A stretch of 64,000 nt of DNA from JAVJST01 sp040219295 (GTDB lineage: Bacteria; Pseudomonadota; Alphaproteobacteria; Rhodospirillales; Casp-alpha2), in NCBI GenBank assembly GCA_040219295.1, contig JAVJST010000005.1:806001-870000 (forward strand), written 5' to 3'. The translations under genes were made by a program, and so were the position numbers. The notes beneath the pieces were generated by a model that was not told the origin of the DNA, did not search any database, and saw nothing but the letters and a program-made list of their open reading frames with translations. Positions 8,048-17,811 of the stretch are shown one piece after another (the stretch's first letter is position 1; each line of letters opens with the position of its first letter).

Positions 8048-8980
8048 ATGAAAATTCTTGCTTGTAACAGCAATCGACCGCTGGCCGAGGCGATTGGCGC
8101 GTATCTCAATCTGCCGCTGACGAAGGCCAGCGTCCGACGTTTCTCGGACATGGAAGTCTTCGTCGAGATCCAAGAGAATATTCGTGGCGAGGATGTCTTC
8201 GTCATTCAGTCGACGTCCTATCCGGCCAACGACAATCTGATGGAGTTGCTGGTATCACTGGACGCGCTCAAGCGCAGTTCGGCGCGACGGATTACCGCGG
8301 TGATCCCCTACTTCGGATACGCTCGTCAGGATCGAAAGTCCGGGCCGCGAACGCCGATCTCGGCAAAGCTGGTGGCAAACCTGATCACCGAGGCGGGCGC
8401 CGATCGAGTCCTGACGGTCGATCTGCATGCTGGCCAGATTCAAGGATTCTTCGATATTCCGACCGACAATCTCTACGCAGCACCTGTCCTCAGCAAGGAC
8501 ATCTCGGACCGCTACAACGGCGACGACCTGGTGATGGTGTCGCCCGACGTTGGTGGTGTGATCCGTGCGCGTGGCATGGCCAAGCGGATCAACGCCGATC
8601 TGGCAATCATTGACAAGCGCCGCGAACGGGCCGGGGTTTCAGAAGTCATGAACATCATCGGCGATGTCGACGGGCGCCGCTGCATCCTGATTGACGACAT
8701 AGTCGATTCCGCGGGTACGCTCTGCAACGCCGCCGTTGCGCTCAAGGAGGCCGGCGCGACCGACGTTTCCGCCTATGTCACCCACGGCGTTTTATCGGGC
8801 GGTGCTGTCGCGCGCGTCGCCGCTTCGCCGATCGAACGCCTCGTGATCACCGATAGTATCCAGGCGACCGAGGCCGTCCGCGTGACGCAGAATATCGAAC
8901 AATTGACAATTGCCCCCTTGATGGCGGAGGCGATTCACCGTATCAACCACGAATCTTCGGTCTCGAGCCTTTTCGATTAA
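8048..8980 (+). CDS. prs: Ribose-phosphate pyrophosphokinase
   Basis: ATG 8048 gives 310 residues, the normal PRPP synthetase length; an upstream in-frame start at 8015 would add 11 residues not typical of the family. Recognisable motifs are RFSDMEVFVEIQENIRGEDV, YFGYARQDRKSGPRTPISAK (ATP loop), VDLHAGQIQGFF, and the PRPP-binding CILIDDIVDSAGTLCNAA. The enzyme makes PRPP from ribose 5-phosphate and ATP for nucleotide, His and Trp synthesis. A terminator-like hairpin follows, then rplY. Confidence 0.96.
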   Translation: MKILACNSNRPLAEAIGAYLNLPLTKASVRRFSDMEVFVEIQENIRGEDVFVIQSTSYPANDNLMELLVSLDALKRSSARRITAVIPYFGYARQDRKSGPRTPISAKLVANLITEAGADRVLTVDLHAGQIQGFFDIPTDNLYAAPVLSKDISDRYNGDDLVMVSPDVGGVIRARGMAKRINADLAIIDKRRERAGVSEVMNIIGDVDGRRCILIDDIVDSAGTLCNAAVALKEAGATDVSAYVTHGVLSGGAVARVAASPIERLVITDSIQATEAVRVTQNIEQLTIAPLMAEAIHRINHESSVSSLFD

Positions 8981-9002
8981 GCGAGTTTCGGACCGAATTT
9001 CC

Positions 9003-9030
9003 TGCCGGCACCCCTGGAGGCCGGCATTTT
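9003..9030 (+). terminator. Rho-independent terminator after prs
   Basis: A 7-bp stem TGCCGGC (9003-9009) / GCCGGCA (9020-9026) with a 10-base loop is followed directly by TTTT. It lies 22 bases after the prs stop and 24 bases before the rplY start, so it may separate prs from the rplY-pth-ychF group or act as a partial attenuator. Confidence 0.65.
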
Positions 9031-9054
9031 GTGTTAGTTATTGGAGTGAGTTAA

Positions 9055-9750
9055 ATGGTTGATTTCATTCCCATTGCAGCAGAGCTGCGGGAACGGGCAG
9101 GTAAGGGGGCAGCCCGGTCAACGCGACGCGAAGGTCGTGTTCCGGCTGTCATTTACGGAAACAAGCAGGAACCGGTTCTGATTTCTCTGGACCCTGTGGA
9201 ACTGAAGAAGCAGTTCCGCGGCGGAACGTTCTTTTCGCACGTCTACGAGATCGAAGTCGGCGACGAAAAGGCCCAGGTGCTGGCGCGTGATCTGCAGCTG
9301 CATCCGGTTACGGACGAACCGATCCACGTCGACTTCATGCGCTTCAGCCCGCGCACTAAACTGTCGTTCGACATCCCGGTTCACTTCGAGAACGAGGAAG
9401 CCAGCCCGGGCCTGCGTTCCGGCGGCGTTCTCAACGTCGTCAGGCACACGGTCGAACTACTGTGCTCGCCGCTGAACATCCCCGAGTTCCTGACTGCCGA
9501 TCTCTCCGGTCTGGACGTCGGCGACGGTATCCACATCAGCAATATCACCCTTCCCGAAGGCGTGACGCCGACGATCACGGATCGCGACTTCACCATTGCG
9601 ACGATCGCCGCGCCGACTGTCTACGTCGAGGAAGAGCCCGAAGATGAAGATGCCGAGGGCGTCGAGGGTGAAGACGGCGAGGAAGCCGAAGGCGAAGACT
9701 CTGGTGAAGGCGGCGACGCCGAAGAGGGCGACGGCGGCGACGACGATTAA
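9055..9750 (+). CDS. rplY: Large-subunit ribosomal protein L25/Ctc-type
   Basis: A 231-residue long-form L25. The N-terminal 5S-rRNA-binding domain shows RERAGKGAARSTRREGRVPA and VIYGNKQEP; the second (TL5/CTC) domain follows from about residue 95 with FENEEASPGLRSGGVLNVV and DGIHISNITLPEGV. The tail from about residue 190 is almost wholly Glu/Asp/Gly. This two-domain form with an acidic tail is usual in alphaproteobacteria. It is followed by pth after 21 bases. Confidence 0.96.
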   Translation: MVDFIPIAAELRERAGKGAARSTRREGRVPAVIYGNKQEPVLISLDPVELKKQFRGGTFFSHVYEIEVGDEKAQVLARDLQLHPVTDEPIHVDFMRFSPRTKLSFDIPVHFENEEASPGLRSGGVLNVVRHTVELLCSPLNIPEFLTADLSGLDVGDGIHISNITLPEGVTPTITDRDFTIATIAAPTVYVEEEPEDEDAEGVEGEDGEEAEGEDSGEGGDAEEGDGGDDD

Positions 9751-9771
9751 GCCGCCCCGGGGAGACGAGTC

Positions 9772-10392
9772 ATGCGACTGCTGGTCGGACTCGGCAATCC
9801 CGGTCCAGAATATGCTCGCAACAGGCACAATGTCGGTTTCATGGCGGCGGACGAGATTGTCCGCCGCCATGACTTTTCCGCGTTTCGCGGCGGCAAGTTC
9901 CAGGGAGAACTTGCCGAAGGTGTGCTCGGCGGGCGCAAAATACTGATCCTCAAGCCGATGACATACATGAACGAGTCGGGACGCAGCGTTCATTCCTGCG
10001 CGACGTTCTACAGGATCGCCCCTGAGGACATCGTCGTCATGCACGACGAACTGGATCTCGCCGGCGGCAAGGTCAGAATGAAACGCGGTGGCGGTCATGC
10101 CGGGCACAATGGACTGCGCAGTATCCACGCCCACCTCGGCGAGGCATACGGCCGGGTGCGGATCGGCATCGGCCATCCGGGCGACAAGGCCCGGGTCAAG
10201 GGCTACGTCCTCAAAGACTTCTCAAGAGCCGAGATGGCGTGGGTTGAACCCATGATCGACAGTATTGCCGACAACGCAACGTATCTTGCCGAGAATGATG
10301 ATGCGCGCTTCCAGAGCCGCGTCGCCGAAGACATCCGGCCAGTGCTCGAGGAAATCGCGGCGCGCGAAGCAAGGCAGAAGGAGAACGGCTGA
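9772..10392 (+). CDS. pth: Peptidyl-tRNA hydrolase
   Basis: 206 residues. The start LLVGLGNPGPEYARNRHNVG carries the family Asn and the catalytic His (HNVG); LKPMTYMNESGRSV and HDELDLAGGKVRMKRGGGHA/GHNGL complete the active-site and tRNA-binding motifs. It releases peptides from prematurely dropped peptidyl-tRNA. GAGACGAGTC lies before the start. The TGA overlaps the ychF ATG by one base (TGATG), a coupling seen widely between these two genes. Confidence 0.97.
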   Translation: MRLLVGLGNPGPEYARNRHNVGFMAADEIVRRHDFSAFRGGKFQGELAEGVLGGRKILILKPMTYMNESGRSVHSCATFYRIAPEDIVVMHDELDLAGGKVRMKRGGGHAGHNGLRSIHAHLGEAYGRVRIGIGHPGDKARVKGYVLKDFSRAEMAWVEPMIDSIADNATYLAENDDARFQSRVAEDIRPVLEEIAAREARQKENG

Positions 10393-11492
10393 TGGGTTTC
10401 AACTGCGGCATCGTCGGCCTTCCGAATGTCGGAAAATCCACTCTTTTTAACGCATTGACGGCGACCGCCGCGGCCGAGGCGGCGAACTTCCCGTTCTGCA
10501 CGATCGAGCCGAATGTCGGTCGTGTTGCCGTGCCTGATGAGCGCCTGGACAAGATTGCGGCGATCGCCAAGTCGGCCAAGGTCGTCCCGACCCAACTCGA
10601 GTTTGTCGACATCGCCGGCCTTGTTCGAGGCGCTTCGAAAGGCGAGGGGTTGGGCAATCAGTTTCTCGGCAACATTCGCGAGGTCGCGGCGATCGTTCAC
10701 GTGCTGCGCTGTTTCGAGGATGGAAACGTAACCCACGTCGACAACACCGTGGATCCGGTTCGCGATGCCGAGACCGTCGAAACCGAACTCATGCTGGCCG
10801 ATCTTGAAAGCCTCGAGAAACGTATCACGCCGCTTGAGAAGCGGATTCGCGGTGGCGACAAGGACGCTAGGGTTCAGATGGCGCTTGTCGAGCGATCGCT
10901 CGACGTGTTGCGCGACGGTAAACCGGCCCGGCTCGTCGCGGTCGCCGAGGACGAGCGCAAGCAGTTCCGCATGCTCCAGCTGCTGACGGCGAAGCCGGTC
11001 CTTTATGTCTGCAACGTTGAGGAAGAGAATGCGGCAACGGGCAATGCCTATGCCGAACAGGTCGCCGGAATGGCAGCCTGTCAAGGCGCTGAGAGCGTCG
11101 TGATCTCGGCCAAGATCGAGGAAGAGATTTCTCAGCTGACCGATCCGGTGGAGCGTGCGGAGTTCCTTGAGACGCTCGGTCTTGAGGAAACCGGTCTGGC
11201 CCGGGTCGTCCGTGCCGGTTATGCGCTTCTTGATTTGATCACGTTCTTTACTGCCGGACCGAAGGAGTCACGGGCCTGGACCGTCCGTCGCGGGGCTAAG
11301 GCGCCGGAAGCCGCCGGCGAGATTCACACCGACTTTGAACGCGGGTTCATCCGTGCTGAGACGATCTCCTACGTCGACTACATTTCACTGAACGGCGAGC
11401 AGGGCGCCAAGGACGCCGGCAAGATGCGTCAGGAGGGTCGGGACTATCCGGTCAAGGACGGCGATATCATGCTGTTCCGTTTCAACGTCTGA
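10392..11492 (+). CDS. ychF: Redox-responsive ATPase/GTPase YchF
   Basis: 366 residues of the Obg-related OLA1/YchF family. The G1 motif is GLPNVGKSTLFNAL (residues 8-21), G3 region DIAGLVRGASKGEGLGNQFL, followed by a coiled-coil insertion (about 130-165) and a C-terminal TGS domain (FFTAGPKESRAWTVRRGAKA through DGDIMLFRFNV). YchF prefers ATP and associates with ribosomes. One-base overlap with pth indicates a common transcript. Confidence 0.96.
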   Translation: MGFNCGIVGLPNVGKSTLFNALTATAAAEAANFPFCTIEPNVGRVAVPDERLDKIAAIAKSAKVVPTQLEFVDIAGLVRGASKGEGLGNQFLGNIREVAAIVHVLRCFEDGNVTHVDNTVDPVRDAETVETELMLADLESLEKRITPLEKRIRGGDKDARVQMALVERSLDVLRDGKPARLVAVAEDERKQFRMLQLLTAKPVLYVCNVEEENAATGNAYAEQVAGMAACQGAESVVISAKIEEEISQLTDPVERAEFLETLGLEETGLARVVRAGYALLDLITFFTAGPKESRAWTVRRGAKAPEAAGEIHTDFERGFIRAETISYVDYISLNGEQGAKDAGKMRQEGRDYPVKDGDIMLFRFNV

Positions 11493-11539
11493 GTTGCCCG
11501 CCATAATCTTCCATCACGCGTTTTTTACTCCGCGATTCG

Positions 11540-12037
11540 ATGAAACGGGCTCATAGTTTCGGGATGAACCCGGTTGAAAGGGCCGCATTCCACTCCGTCG
11601 GAAAGGCGAGCGGTTTCGCCTTGCTGGGGATCTTCTGCATATCCTTTGGGTTCATGTTCCGACCCCCGCTTGCCGCTTTTTCCGGCGGTGTATTGTGCCT
11701 TGCGCTCTCTCTCGTTCTTCGCGGCTTCGCGCACTGGTGCTGGCGCCGGCCTTACCGTAAGACCGAGACGTGGCTTCTGATCCTGCAGGATGACCGTCCT
11801 CCTGCTGGCATCGCCCAGCGGGTCGTCGGCGTCGCTCTGCAGTCCGCCTATCTCTGGTTTGCCCGCCAGTCGGCTGTTTACGGTGCGGTCCTGCTGGCGG
11901 CCTCGATTGCGCTCAGCTTCATGGGTGTCGAATATCTCGAGGCCGGCGGCCTAAACGACGATCCCGGCAACCGGGCAGCACCTTTCCTCGCGTCGTTGAA
12001 ATCGTCGACCCCCAGGGGTATCGCGCTAACGCCCTAG
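11540..12037 (+). CDS. Hypothetical membrane protein
   Basis: 165 residues with two N-terminal hydrophobic segments (about 22-45 and 46-62) and a third near residues 115-135 (VYGAVLLAASIALSFMGVEY). Between them is a basic stretch WCWRRPYRKTETW. The start may instead be the ATG at 11564 (MNPVERAAF), which follows a slightly better purine tract. I recognise no family. It sits between the ychF and mtnP genes with its own spacing on both sides. Confidence 0.6.
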   Translation: MKRAHSFGMNPVERAAFHSVGKASGFALLGIFCISFGFMFRPPLAAFSGGVLCLALSLVLRGFAHWCWRRPYRKTETWLLILQDDRPPAGIAQRVVGVALQSAYLWFARQSAVYGAVLLAASIALSFMGVEYLEAGGLNDDPGNRAAPFLASLKSSTPRGIALTP

Positions 12038-12110
12038 ACGGTTTGGTGGTGGTTTCTCTGCCCGACGGTATCAGCTAATCTCCCCTCACCAGACGAGGAG
12101 CGGGCCATCC

Positions 12111-12998
12111 ATGAGCGAGACCAGAACACCGCCGGTCATCGGCATTATCGGCGGCAGCGGTTTATACGAGATTGACGGCCTCGAGGAGGCACGTTGGGAA
12201 ACCATCGAGAGCACGTTCGGTTCGCCATCGGACCAGGTGCTGCGTGGCCGTCTCGACGGCGTCGAGATGGTCTTCCTGCCGCGCCACGGGCGCGGGCATA
12301 GGCATTCGCCGAGCACGATCAACTACAGGGCCAACATCGATGCCCTAAAGCGCGCTGGGGTTACCGAGGTACTCTCGGTCAGCGCCTGCGGTTCCCTGAA
12401 GGAAGACCTGACGCCAGGGACCTTCGTGATTGTCGACCAGTTTATCGACCGCACATTCGCCCGGGAGAAGAGTTTCTTCGGCGAGGGCATGGTTGCGCAT
12501 GTTAGTATGGCCCACCCTGTCTGCGGCCGGCTCGGCCGGCTTCTGTTCGAAACGGCGAACGAGATCGGCATTCGCGCCGTGCACGGCGGCACATATCTGA
12601 CCATGGAAGGCCCGCAGTTTTCGACCTTGGCGGAATCGGAACTCTACCATTCATGGGGCTGTCACGTAATCGGGATGACCAACATGCCGGAGGCCAAATT
12701 GGCACGCGAGGCGGAAATCTGTTACGCGACGGTTGCCATGGTGACCGATTACGATTGCTGGCACCCGGACCACGATGCCGTCACCGTCGATGCGATCATC
12801 AAGGTTCTGCTAGAGAATGCCGACAACGGCCGCTCACTGGTCAAGGCCGTTGTGCCCAAGCTGAAGGGGCGAACACACATCTGCGATCAGGGTTGTCATA
12901 CCGCGCTTGAGAACGCCTTGATTACGGCGCCCGAGGCGCGCGACCCCGCGTTGCTTGCCAGACTCGACGCTGTCGCCGGACGATTTCTGAACGGATAA
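12111..12998 (+). CDS. mtnP: S-methyl-5'-thioadenosine phosphorylase
   Basis: 295 residues. Motifs: IGIIGGSGLYEIDGLEEA (phosphate loop), FLPRHGRGHRHSPSTINYRA, TEVLSVSACGSLKED, and YLTMEGPQFSTLAES followed by WGCHVIGMTNMPEAKLARE. This is the MTAP group of trimeric purine nucleoside phosphorylases; it splits MTA into adenine and methylthioribose 1-phosphate. GACGAGGAGCG precedes the start. mtnA follows within a few bases, so the two form the first two steps of methionine salvage. Confidence 0.95.
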   Translation: MSETRTPPVIGIIGGSGLYEIDGLEEARWETIESTFGSPSDQVLRGRLDGVEMVFLPRHGRGHRHSPSTINYRANIDALKRAGVTEVLSVSACGSLKEDLTPGTFVIVDQFIDRTFAREKSFFGEGMVAHVSMAHPVCGRLGRLLFETANEIGIRAVHGGTYLTMEGPQFSTLAESELYHSWGCHVIGMTNMPEAKLAREAEICYATVAMVTDYDCWHPDHDAVTVDAIIKVLLENADNGRSLVKAVVPKLKGRTHICDQGCHTALENALITAPEARDPALLARLDAVAGRFLNG

Positions 12999-13005
12999 CG
13001 TGATC

Positions 13006-14100
13006 ATGCTTGTCGACGGGAGACCCTATCGCACCATATGGCTCGCCGATGACGGCGAGACCGTCGAGATCATCGACCAGACGAAGTTGCCACATGTGTT
13101 TGAGATTGCTCGCCTGACACAGCTGTCGGACGCGGTAGCAGCCATTCGCCAGATGCTAGTCCGCGGCGCGCCCTTGATCGGCGCGACTGCTGCCTACGGC
13201 ATGGCGCTGGCTATGCGTGAGAACCCTTCGGATGATGCATTCGCGGCTGCTTATGAGAATTTACTGGCGGCGCGCCCGACGGCGGTCAACCTGCGCTGGG
13301 CGCTCGACCGAATGAAGCATCGGCTATCGCCGCTTGCTCCGGGCAACCGAGCGGCGACGGCCTATGCGACCGCTGCCGAGATCTGTGACGAGGACGTCGA
13401 GATCTGTTCCGCTATCGGCGAACACGGTTACGATATCATCGCCGAGATCGCAGCGCGAAAACCGGTCGGCGAGCCGGTCAATATCTTGACCCACTGCAAC
13501 GCCGGCTGGCTCGCCACCGTGGATTGGGGCACGGCGACGTCACCGATTTACAAGGCCCATGACTCAGGCATACCCGTTCACGTCTGGGTTGACGAAACCC
13601 GGCCACGCAACCAGGGCGCCAGCCTGACGGCATGGGAACTCAAGGGGCACGCCGTGCCGCATACCCTGATCGTCGACAATGCCGGCGGTCATCTGATGCA
13701 GCACGGCCAGGTCGACCTCTGCATCACCGGTACCGATCGCACGACCCGGACGGGCGACGTCTGCAACAAGATAGGCACCTACCTGAAGGCGCTGGCGGCG
13801 CACGACAACGGCGTACCGTTCTACGTCGCGCTCCCGGGACCGACCATTGACTGGACGCTGAGCGACGGCGTCGTTGGCGTGCCGATCGAGGAACGCGACG
13901 GTGCTGAGGTGACGCGCATGACGGGTCGGACGGACTCCGGCGTGATCGAGACGATTACCATCACGGCCGACGGGGTCAAAGCCGGCAATCCGGCGTTCGA
14001 CGTCACGCCGGCGCGACTGGTAACCGGCCTGATCACCGAAAGGGGTATTGCCGAGGCCTCTGAGCCGGGCCTTCGCGCACTCTATCCGGATGCGGCATAG
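13006..14100 (+). CDS. mtnA: S-methyl-5-thioribose-1-phosphate isomerase
   Basis: About 364 residues from ATG 13006 (a GTG at 13000 is an alternative). Family features: IRQMLVRGAPLIGATAAYGM, NILTHCNAGWLATVDWGTAT with the active-site Cys, VWVDETRPRNQGASLTAWEL, and the catalytic Asp in CITGTDRTTRTGDVCNKIGT. It converts the MtnP product to methylthioribulose 1-phosphate. Later salvage enzymes (mtnB-D or a MtnK/DHAP-shunt set) are not in this window. Confidence 0.95.
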   Translation: MLVDGRPYRTIWLADDGETVEIIDQTKLPHVFEIARLTQLSDAVAAIRQMLVRGAPLIGATAAYGMALAMRENPSDDAFAAAYENLLAARPTAVNLRWALDRMKHRLSPLAPGNRAATAYATAAEICDEDVEICSAIGEHGYDIIAEIAARKPVGEPVNILTHCNAGWLATVDWGTATSPIYKAHDSGIPVHVWVDETRPRNQGASLTAWELKGHAVPHTLIVDNAGGHLMQHGQVDLCITGTDRTTRTGDVCNKIGTYLKALAAHDNGVPFYVALPGPTIDWTLSDGVVGVPIEERDGAEVTRMTGRTDSGVIETITITADGVKAGNPAFDVTPARLVTGLITERGIAEASEPGLRALYPDAA

Positions 14101-14114
14101 GCGGTAGGATTCTC

Positions 14115-14810
14115 ATGCGTATCGCCGTTGTCGAACATCACGATCACCCGTCCGTCGCCGTTGTCGGCGAAACGCTGGCGGCCGCGGGCGCCGATCTCGA
14201 CATGATCTGGGGCGCGCAGGGCGATCCGATGCCGACGCAGGGTTCGCATGACGCGCTCGTGGTGCTCGGTGGCGCGATGAATGCCGCCGACGACGAAACC
14301 TGTCCGTACTTTCCAACACTGGTCGACTCGATCAGAGGGTTTGCAGCGGCAGACAAGCCGGTCTTGGGAATCTGTCTCGGTGCGCAACTGATCGCCCGCG
14401 CGTTCGGAGCCGAGTTGCAGATCGGCGGACCGTTTGAATTCGGGTTCCAGGAAATCGTGCCGTTGCCGGCGGCGGCCGACGATCCGGTGATGAACATCCT
14501 CGAACGGCCGCTTCCCTTGTTCCAGTGGCATTACGATCACTATGACTTGCCGGAAGGCGCCGTCAGACTGGCCACCAACGAGGCCTATCCGAACCAGTCC
14601 TTCCGGATCGGCCGCGCGACCTACGGAACGCAATTTCACTTCGAGGTCGATAAGCCGACGGTCGACCAGTGGGTCGTGAGCAATCCGAATCTCGCCGAGA
14701 ACGCGCCCGGTTTCGAGACATGGCTGCCGGTCCAGTTCGAGAACCACGAGGCGGGATCTCGGGCGTTCTGCCGTGAGGTCACAACGCGCTGGGCCGCGCT
14801 GGCTGGTTAG
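14115..14810 (+). CDS. Class I glutamine amidotransferase domain protein
   Basis: 231 residues forming a stand-alone GATase1 domain. The nucleophile elbow is GICLGAQLIARAFGAE (Cys near residue 86) and the His of the triad lies in YGTQFHFEVDKPT (near 180). Many such proteins are annotated as GMP synthase-like but lack the synthetase half. The gene is 14 bases after mtnA on the same strand, so it may share the transcript. The true substrate is not evident; a gamma-glutamyl hydrolase-like role is possible. Confidence 0.82.
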   Translation: MRIAVVEHHDHPSVAVVGETLAAAGADLDMIWGAQGDPMPTQGSHDALVVLGGAMNAADDETCPYFPTLVDSIRGFAAADKPVLGICLGAQLIARAFGAELQIGGPFEFGFQEIVPLPAAADDPVMNILERPLPLFQWHYDHYDLPEGAVRLATNEAYPNQSFRIGRATYGTQFHFEVDKPTVDQWVVSNPNLAENAPGFETWLPVQFENHEAGSRAFCREVTTRWAALAG

Positions 14811-15390
14811 TCCGCTCGCTAGTGGAAATGGTCAGACGACGACGAGCAGACAAGCCGAAAGAATCTTTCGGGAATCGTCGAAAATCGCCGGCTTCTCACC
14901 GCGCCAGCGGGTGTAGTGCGTGCTGCCCGGCGCTTCGCCAGCGGCGAGCGCATCGAGGGTGCGACCTGTCTCGGCGATGAAGTTGGACAATCGTTTCAGA
15001 TGGTTGGCGCGGTACGTCTCGGCGTGCAGGGCTTCCATGCGCATATGAAACAGAGAGCTTCGCGCTCTCGGCGCGAGGACCAGTTCTTGGCCCGGTAAAG
15101 CCAACGCAGCCCACGCCGCCGCGGCAGCCCGATAGCGCCGTTTCGCCATGTGTTCAAGGCCGAGAGTACGGAATATCCACGCTGCGTTGGCCGATGCGGC
15201 GAGCGCGCGGTGATCGTCGCGAGGAAACGAAGTTGCTGCGAGCAGCCAGGCCAACCCTAAAGCGATAAGGGCTGCGCCGGTATCTCCCGCCAACTGTGCG
15301 CGATTGCCCCGTTCAGACAGGCGTTCCCACCAGAGATCGACGCGCCGCCATCCGGCTGTGCGCGCGGTGCGCATTTCCCGATCGCGAATG

Positions 15391-16087
<697 letters not shown>

Positions 16088-16098
<11 letters not shown>

Positions 16099-16855
16099 GG
16101 TGTCCGCCTCCAAGGTAGGCCTCGATGACCGCCGGGTGTTCCCTGATCTCCCTCGGACCGCCCTCCGCCAGCAGCTTGCCGAAGCTCATGCACGTGATAC
16201 GGTCGCACAGGCCCATGATCGCCTTCATGTCGTGTTCGACGATCAGGATCGTGACCTTCTCGTCTCGAAGCTTGCGCATCAGCTCCATCATGCGGCCTGT
16301 CTCTTCCGGGTTCATGCCGGTGAACGGCTCGTCGAGCAGCATGATGTCCGGATGCGCCGCATAGGCGACAGCGAGCCCGAGGGCGCGCTGATGTCCGTGC
16401 GACAGGTCGCCGGCCCGTTCGTCGGCGAGCGACGCGAGACCGAAAAACTCGAGGGACTCGCGGGCGCGAGCCTCGGCGCCCCGACGGTCCTCGTGGTCCC
16501 AGCCGAACAGCGCGGCGAAGATGTTCGGGCGGAACGGCAAGTGGGTGCCGACGAGGGCGTTCTCGAGCACGGTCATCTGAGCAAACAGCGTGGAATGCTG
16601 AAACGTTCGGATGACGCCGCGCCGCGCCACCTCGTGCATGCGGAGGTTCGATATGGTCTCGCCGCGTAGACGCACCCGGCCGGCTGTCGGTTTGTAGAAG
16701 CCGGATATGGCGTTGAACGTGGTCGTCTTGCCGGCACCGTTCGGTCCGATCAGCCCGTGAATGGCGCCGTGTTCAACGACGAAACTGAGTCCGTCGACGG
16801 CGGTCAGGCCGCCGAATTGCATCACGAGACCGTCGATTTCGAGGAACGCGGTCAT
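16088..16855 (-). CDS. livG: Branched-chain amino acid-type ABC transporter ATPase LivG
   Basis: 255 residues from ATG 16855, whose ATGA overlaps the livM stop. Walker A GPNGAGKTTTFNAISGF, Q-loop RTFQHSTLFAQMTVLENALV, Walker B IMLLDEPFTGMNPEET and the switch region IVEHDMKAIMGLCDRITCM are present. The signature is LSHGHQRALGLAVAYAAHP, where the usual LSGG reads LSHG; variation here is common in LivG. A longer frame continues upstream but is out of phase with livM and is discarded. Confidence 0.93.
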
Positions 16856-17811
16856 GACGCGCGCGCCTTCCAGGCTTTCTCGGCGCGCTGGACAAGGCTT
16901 TCGAGTCCGTTTGGCAGGAACAGGATCGAGAGGATCAGCACCAGGCCGTAGATCAGGGGGCGGACTTGGTCGGCACCGAGCTCGCGAAGCACGATCTCGT
17001 TGAGGATCGTCAGCGCGACGCAGCCGAGTATCGGCCCGTAGAAGGTCGCCGTGCCGCCGACGATGGCCCAGGTCAGCACGAACACCATGACCTCGACATC
17101 GAAGCTGTTCGGGTTGATGGTGCCGATATAGTGGGCCAGCAACGTGCCGGCGAGCCCGGCGAAACCGGAGGCGATCACGAAGGCGAGGGTGCGATAGGCG
17201 CGAACGTTGACACCGGCCGCCTGCGCCAACTTGTCCTGCCAGTGCACGGCATGGAAGGTGAGCCCGATCGGCGAACGCTCGATCCGCCACATAGTCCACA
17301 GGCAAAGCAGCAGGACGAAGAGCGAGAAGTAATAGTAGCTCACCGGTTCGAAGAAATCGAAATCGTAGATTCCGATCGAGAAATCGGGCATCGGGTCGAT
17401 GCCCTTCAGCCCCTTCGGCCCGCCGAACGGGTCGCGGAAGCGTTTCCACAGCAGGCGAATGATCTCGCCGGCGGCGAACGACCCGATCAGGAAGTAGAAG
17501 CCCTTCATGCGAAACAAGGGATAACTCAGTAGCATGGCGACGATCGCCGCGGTCGCCGCACCGAGCAGCATCGATACGGGCACGTATATTCCCAGTTCCT
17601 TAGTGAACAGCGCCGAGGCGTAGGCGCCCACACCCATGATCACGACGTGACCCAGTGACCATTCGCCGGTCAGGGTCAGCAGTCGGTAGGACGACACCAG
17701 CAGCACGTTGATCGTGGTGAAGACGAGAATCTCCTGCTGGGAAAAGCTGAGCCCGTGGGGCAGTGCGATCAGCGCCGCCAGCACGACAGTCAGTGTGACG
17801 GCCTTACGCAC
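16852..17811 (-). CDS. livM: Branched-chain amino acid-type ABC transporter permease LivM
   Basis: 319 residues from a GTG start, with about eight to ten hydrophobic segments. The LivM signature appears as GEWSLGHVVIMGVGAYASAL near residue 50 and the cytoplasmic-loop motif SPIGLTFHAVHWQDKLAQAA near residue 185, followed by VNVRAYRTLAFVIASGFAGL. It overlaps livH by eight bases and livG by four, showing a tightly coupled operon. Confidence 0.93.
   Translation of the reverse strand: MRKAVTLTVVLAALIALPHGLSFSQQEILVFTTINVLLVSSYRLLTLTGEWSLGHVVIMGVGAYASALFTKELGIYVPVSMLLGAATAAIVAMLLSYPLFRMKGFYFLIGSFAAGEIIRLLWKRFRDPFGGPKGLKGIDPMPDFSIGIYDFDFFEPVSYYYFSLFVLLLCLWTMWRIERSPIGLTFHAVHWQDKLAQAAGVNVRAYRTLAFVIASGFAGLAGTLLAHYIGTINPNSFDVEVMVFVLTWAIVGGTATFYGPILGCVALTILNEIVLRELGADQVRPLIYGLVLILSILFLPNGLESLVQRAEKAWKARAS

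Noticed and set aside
16856..17449. N-terminal extension of the livG frame
   Set aside because: It would lie wholly inside livM in another phase; the ATG at 16855 with ATGA overlap gives the normal LivG length.
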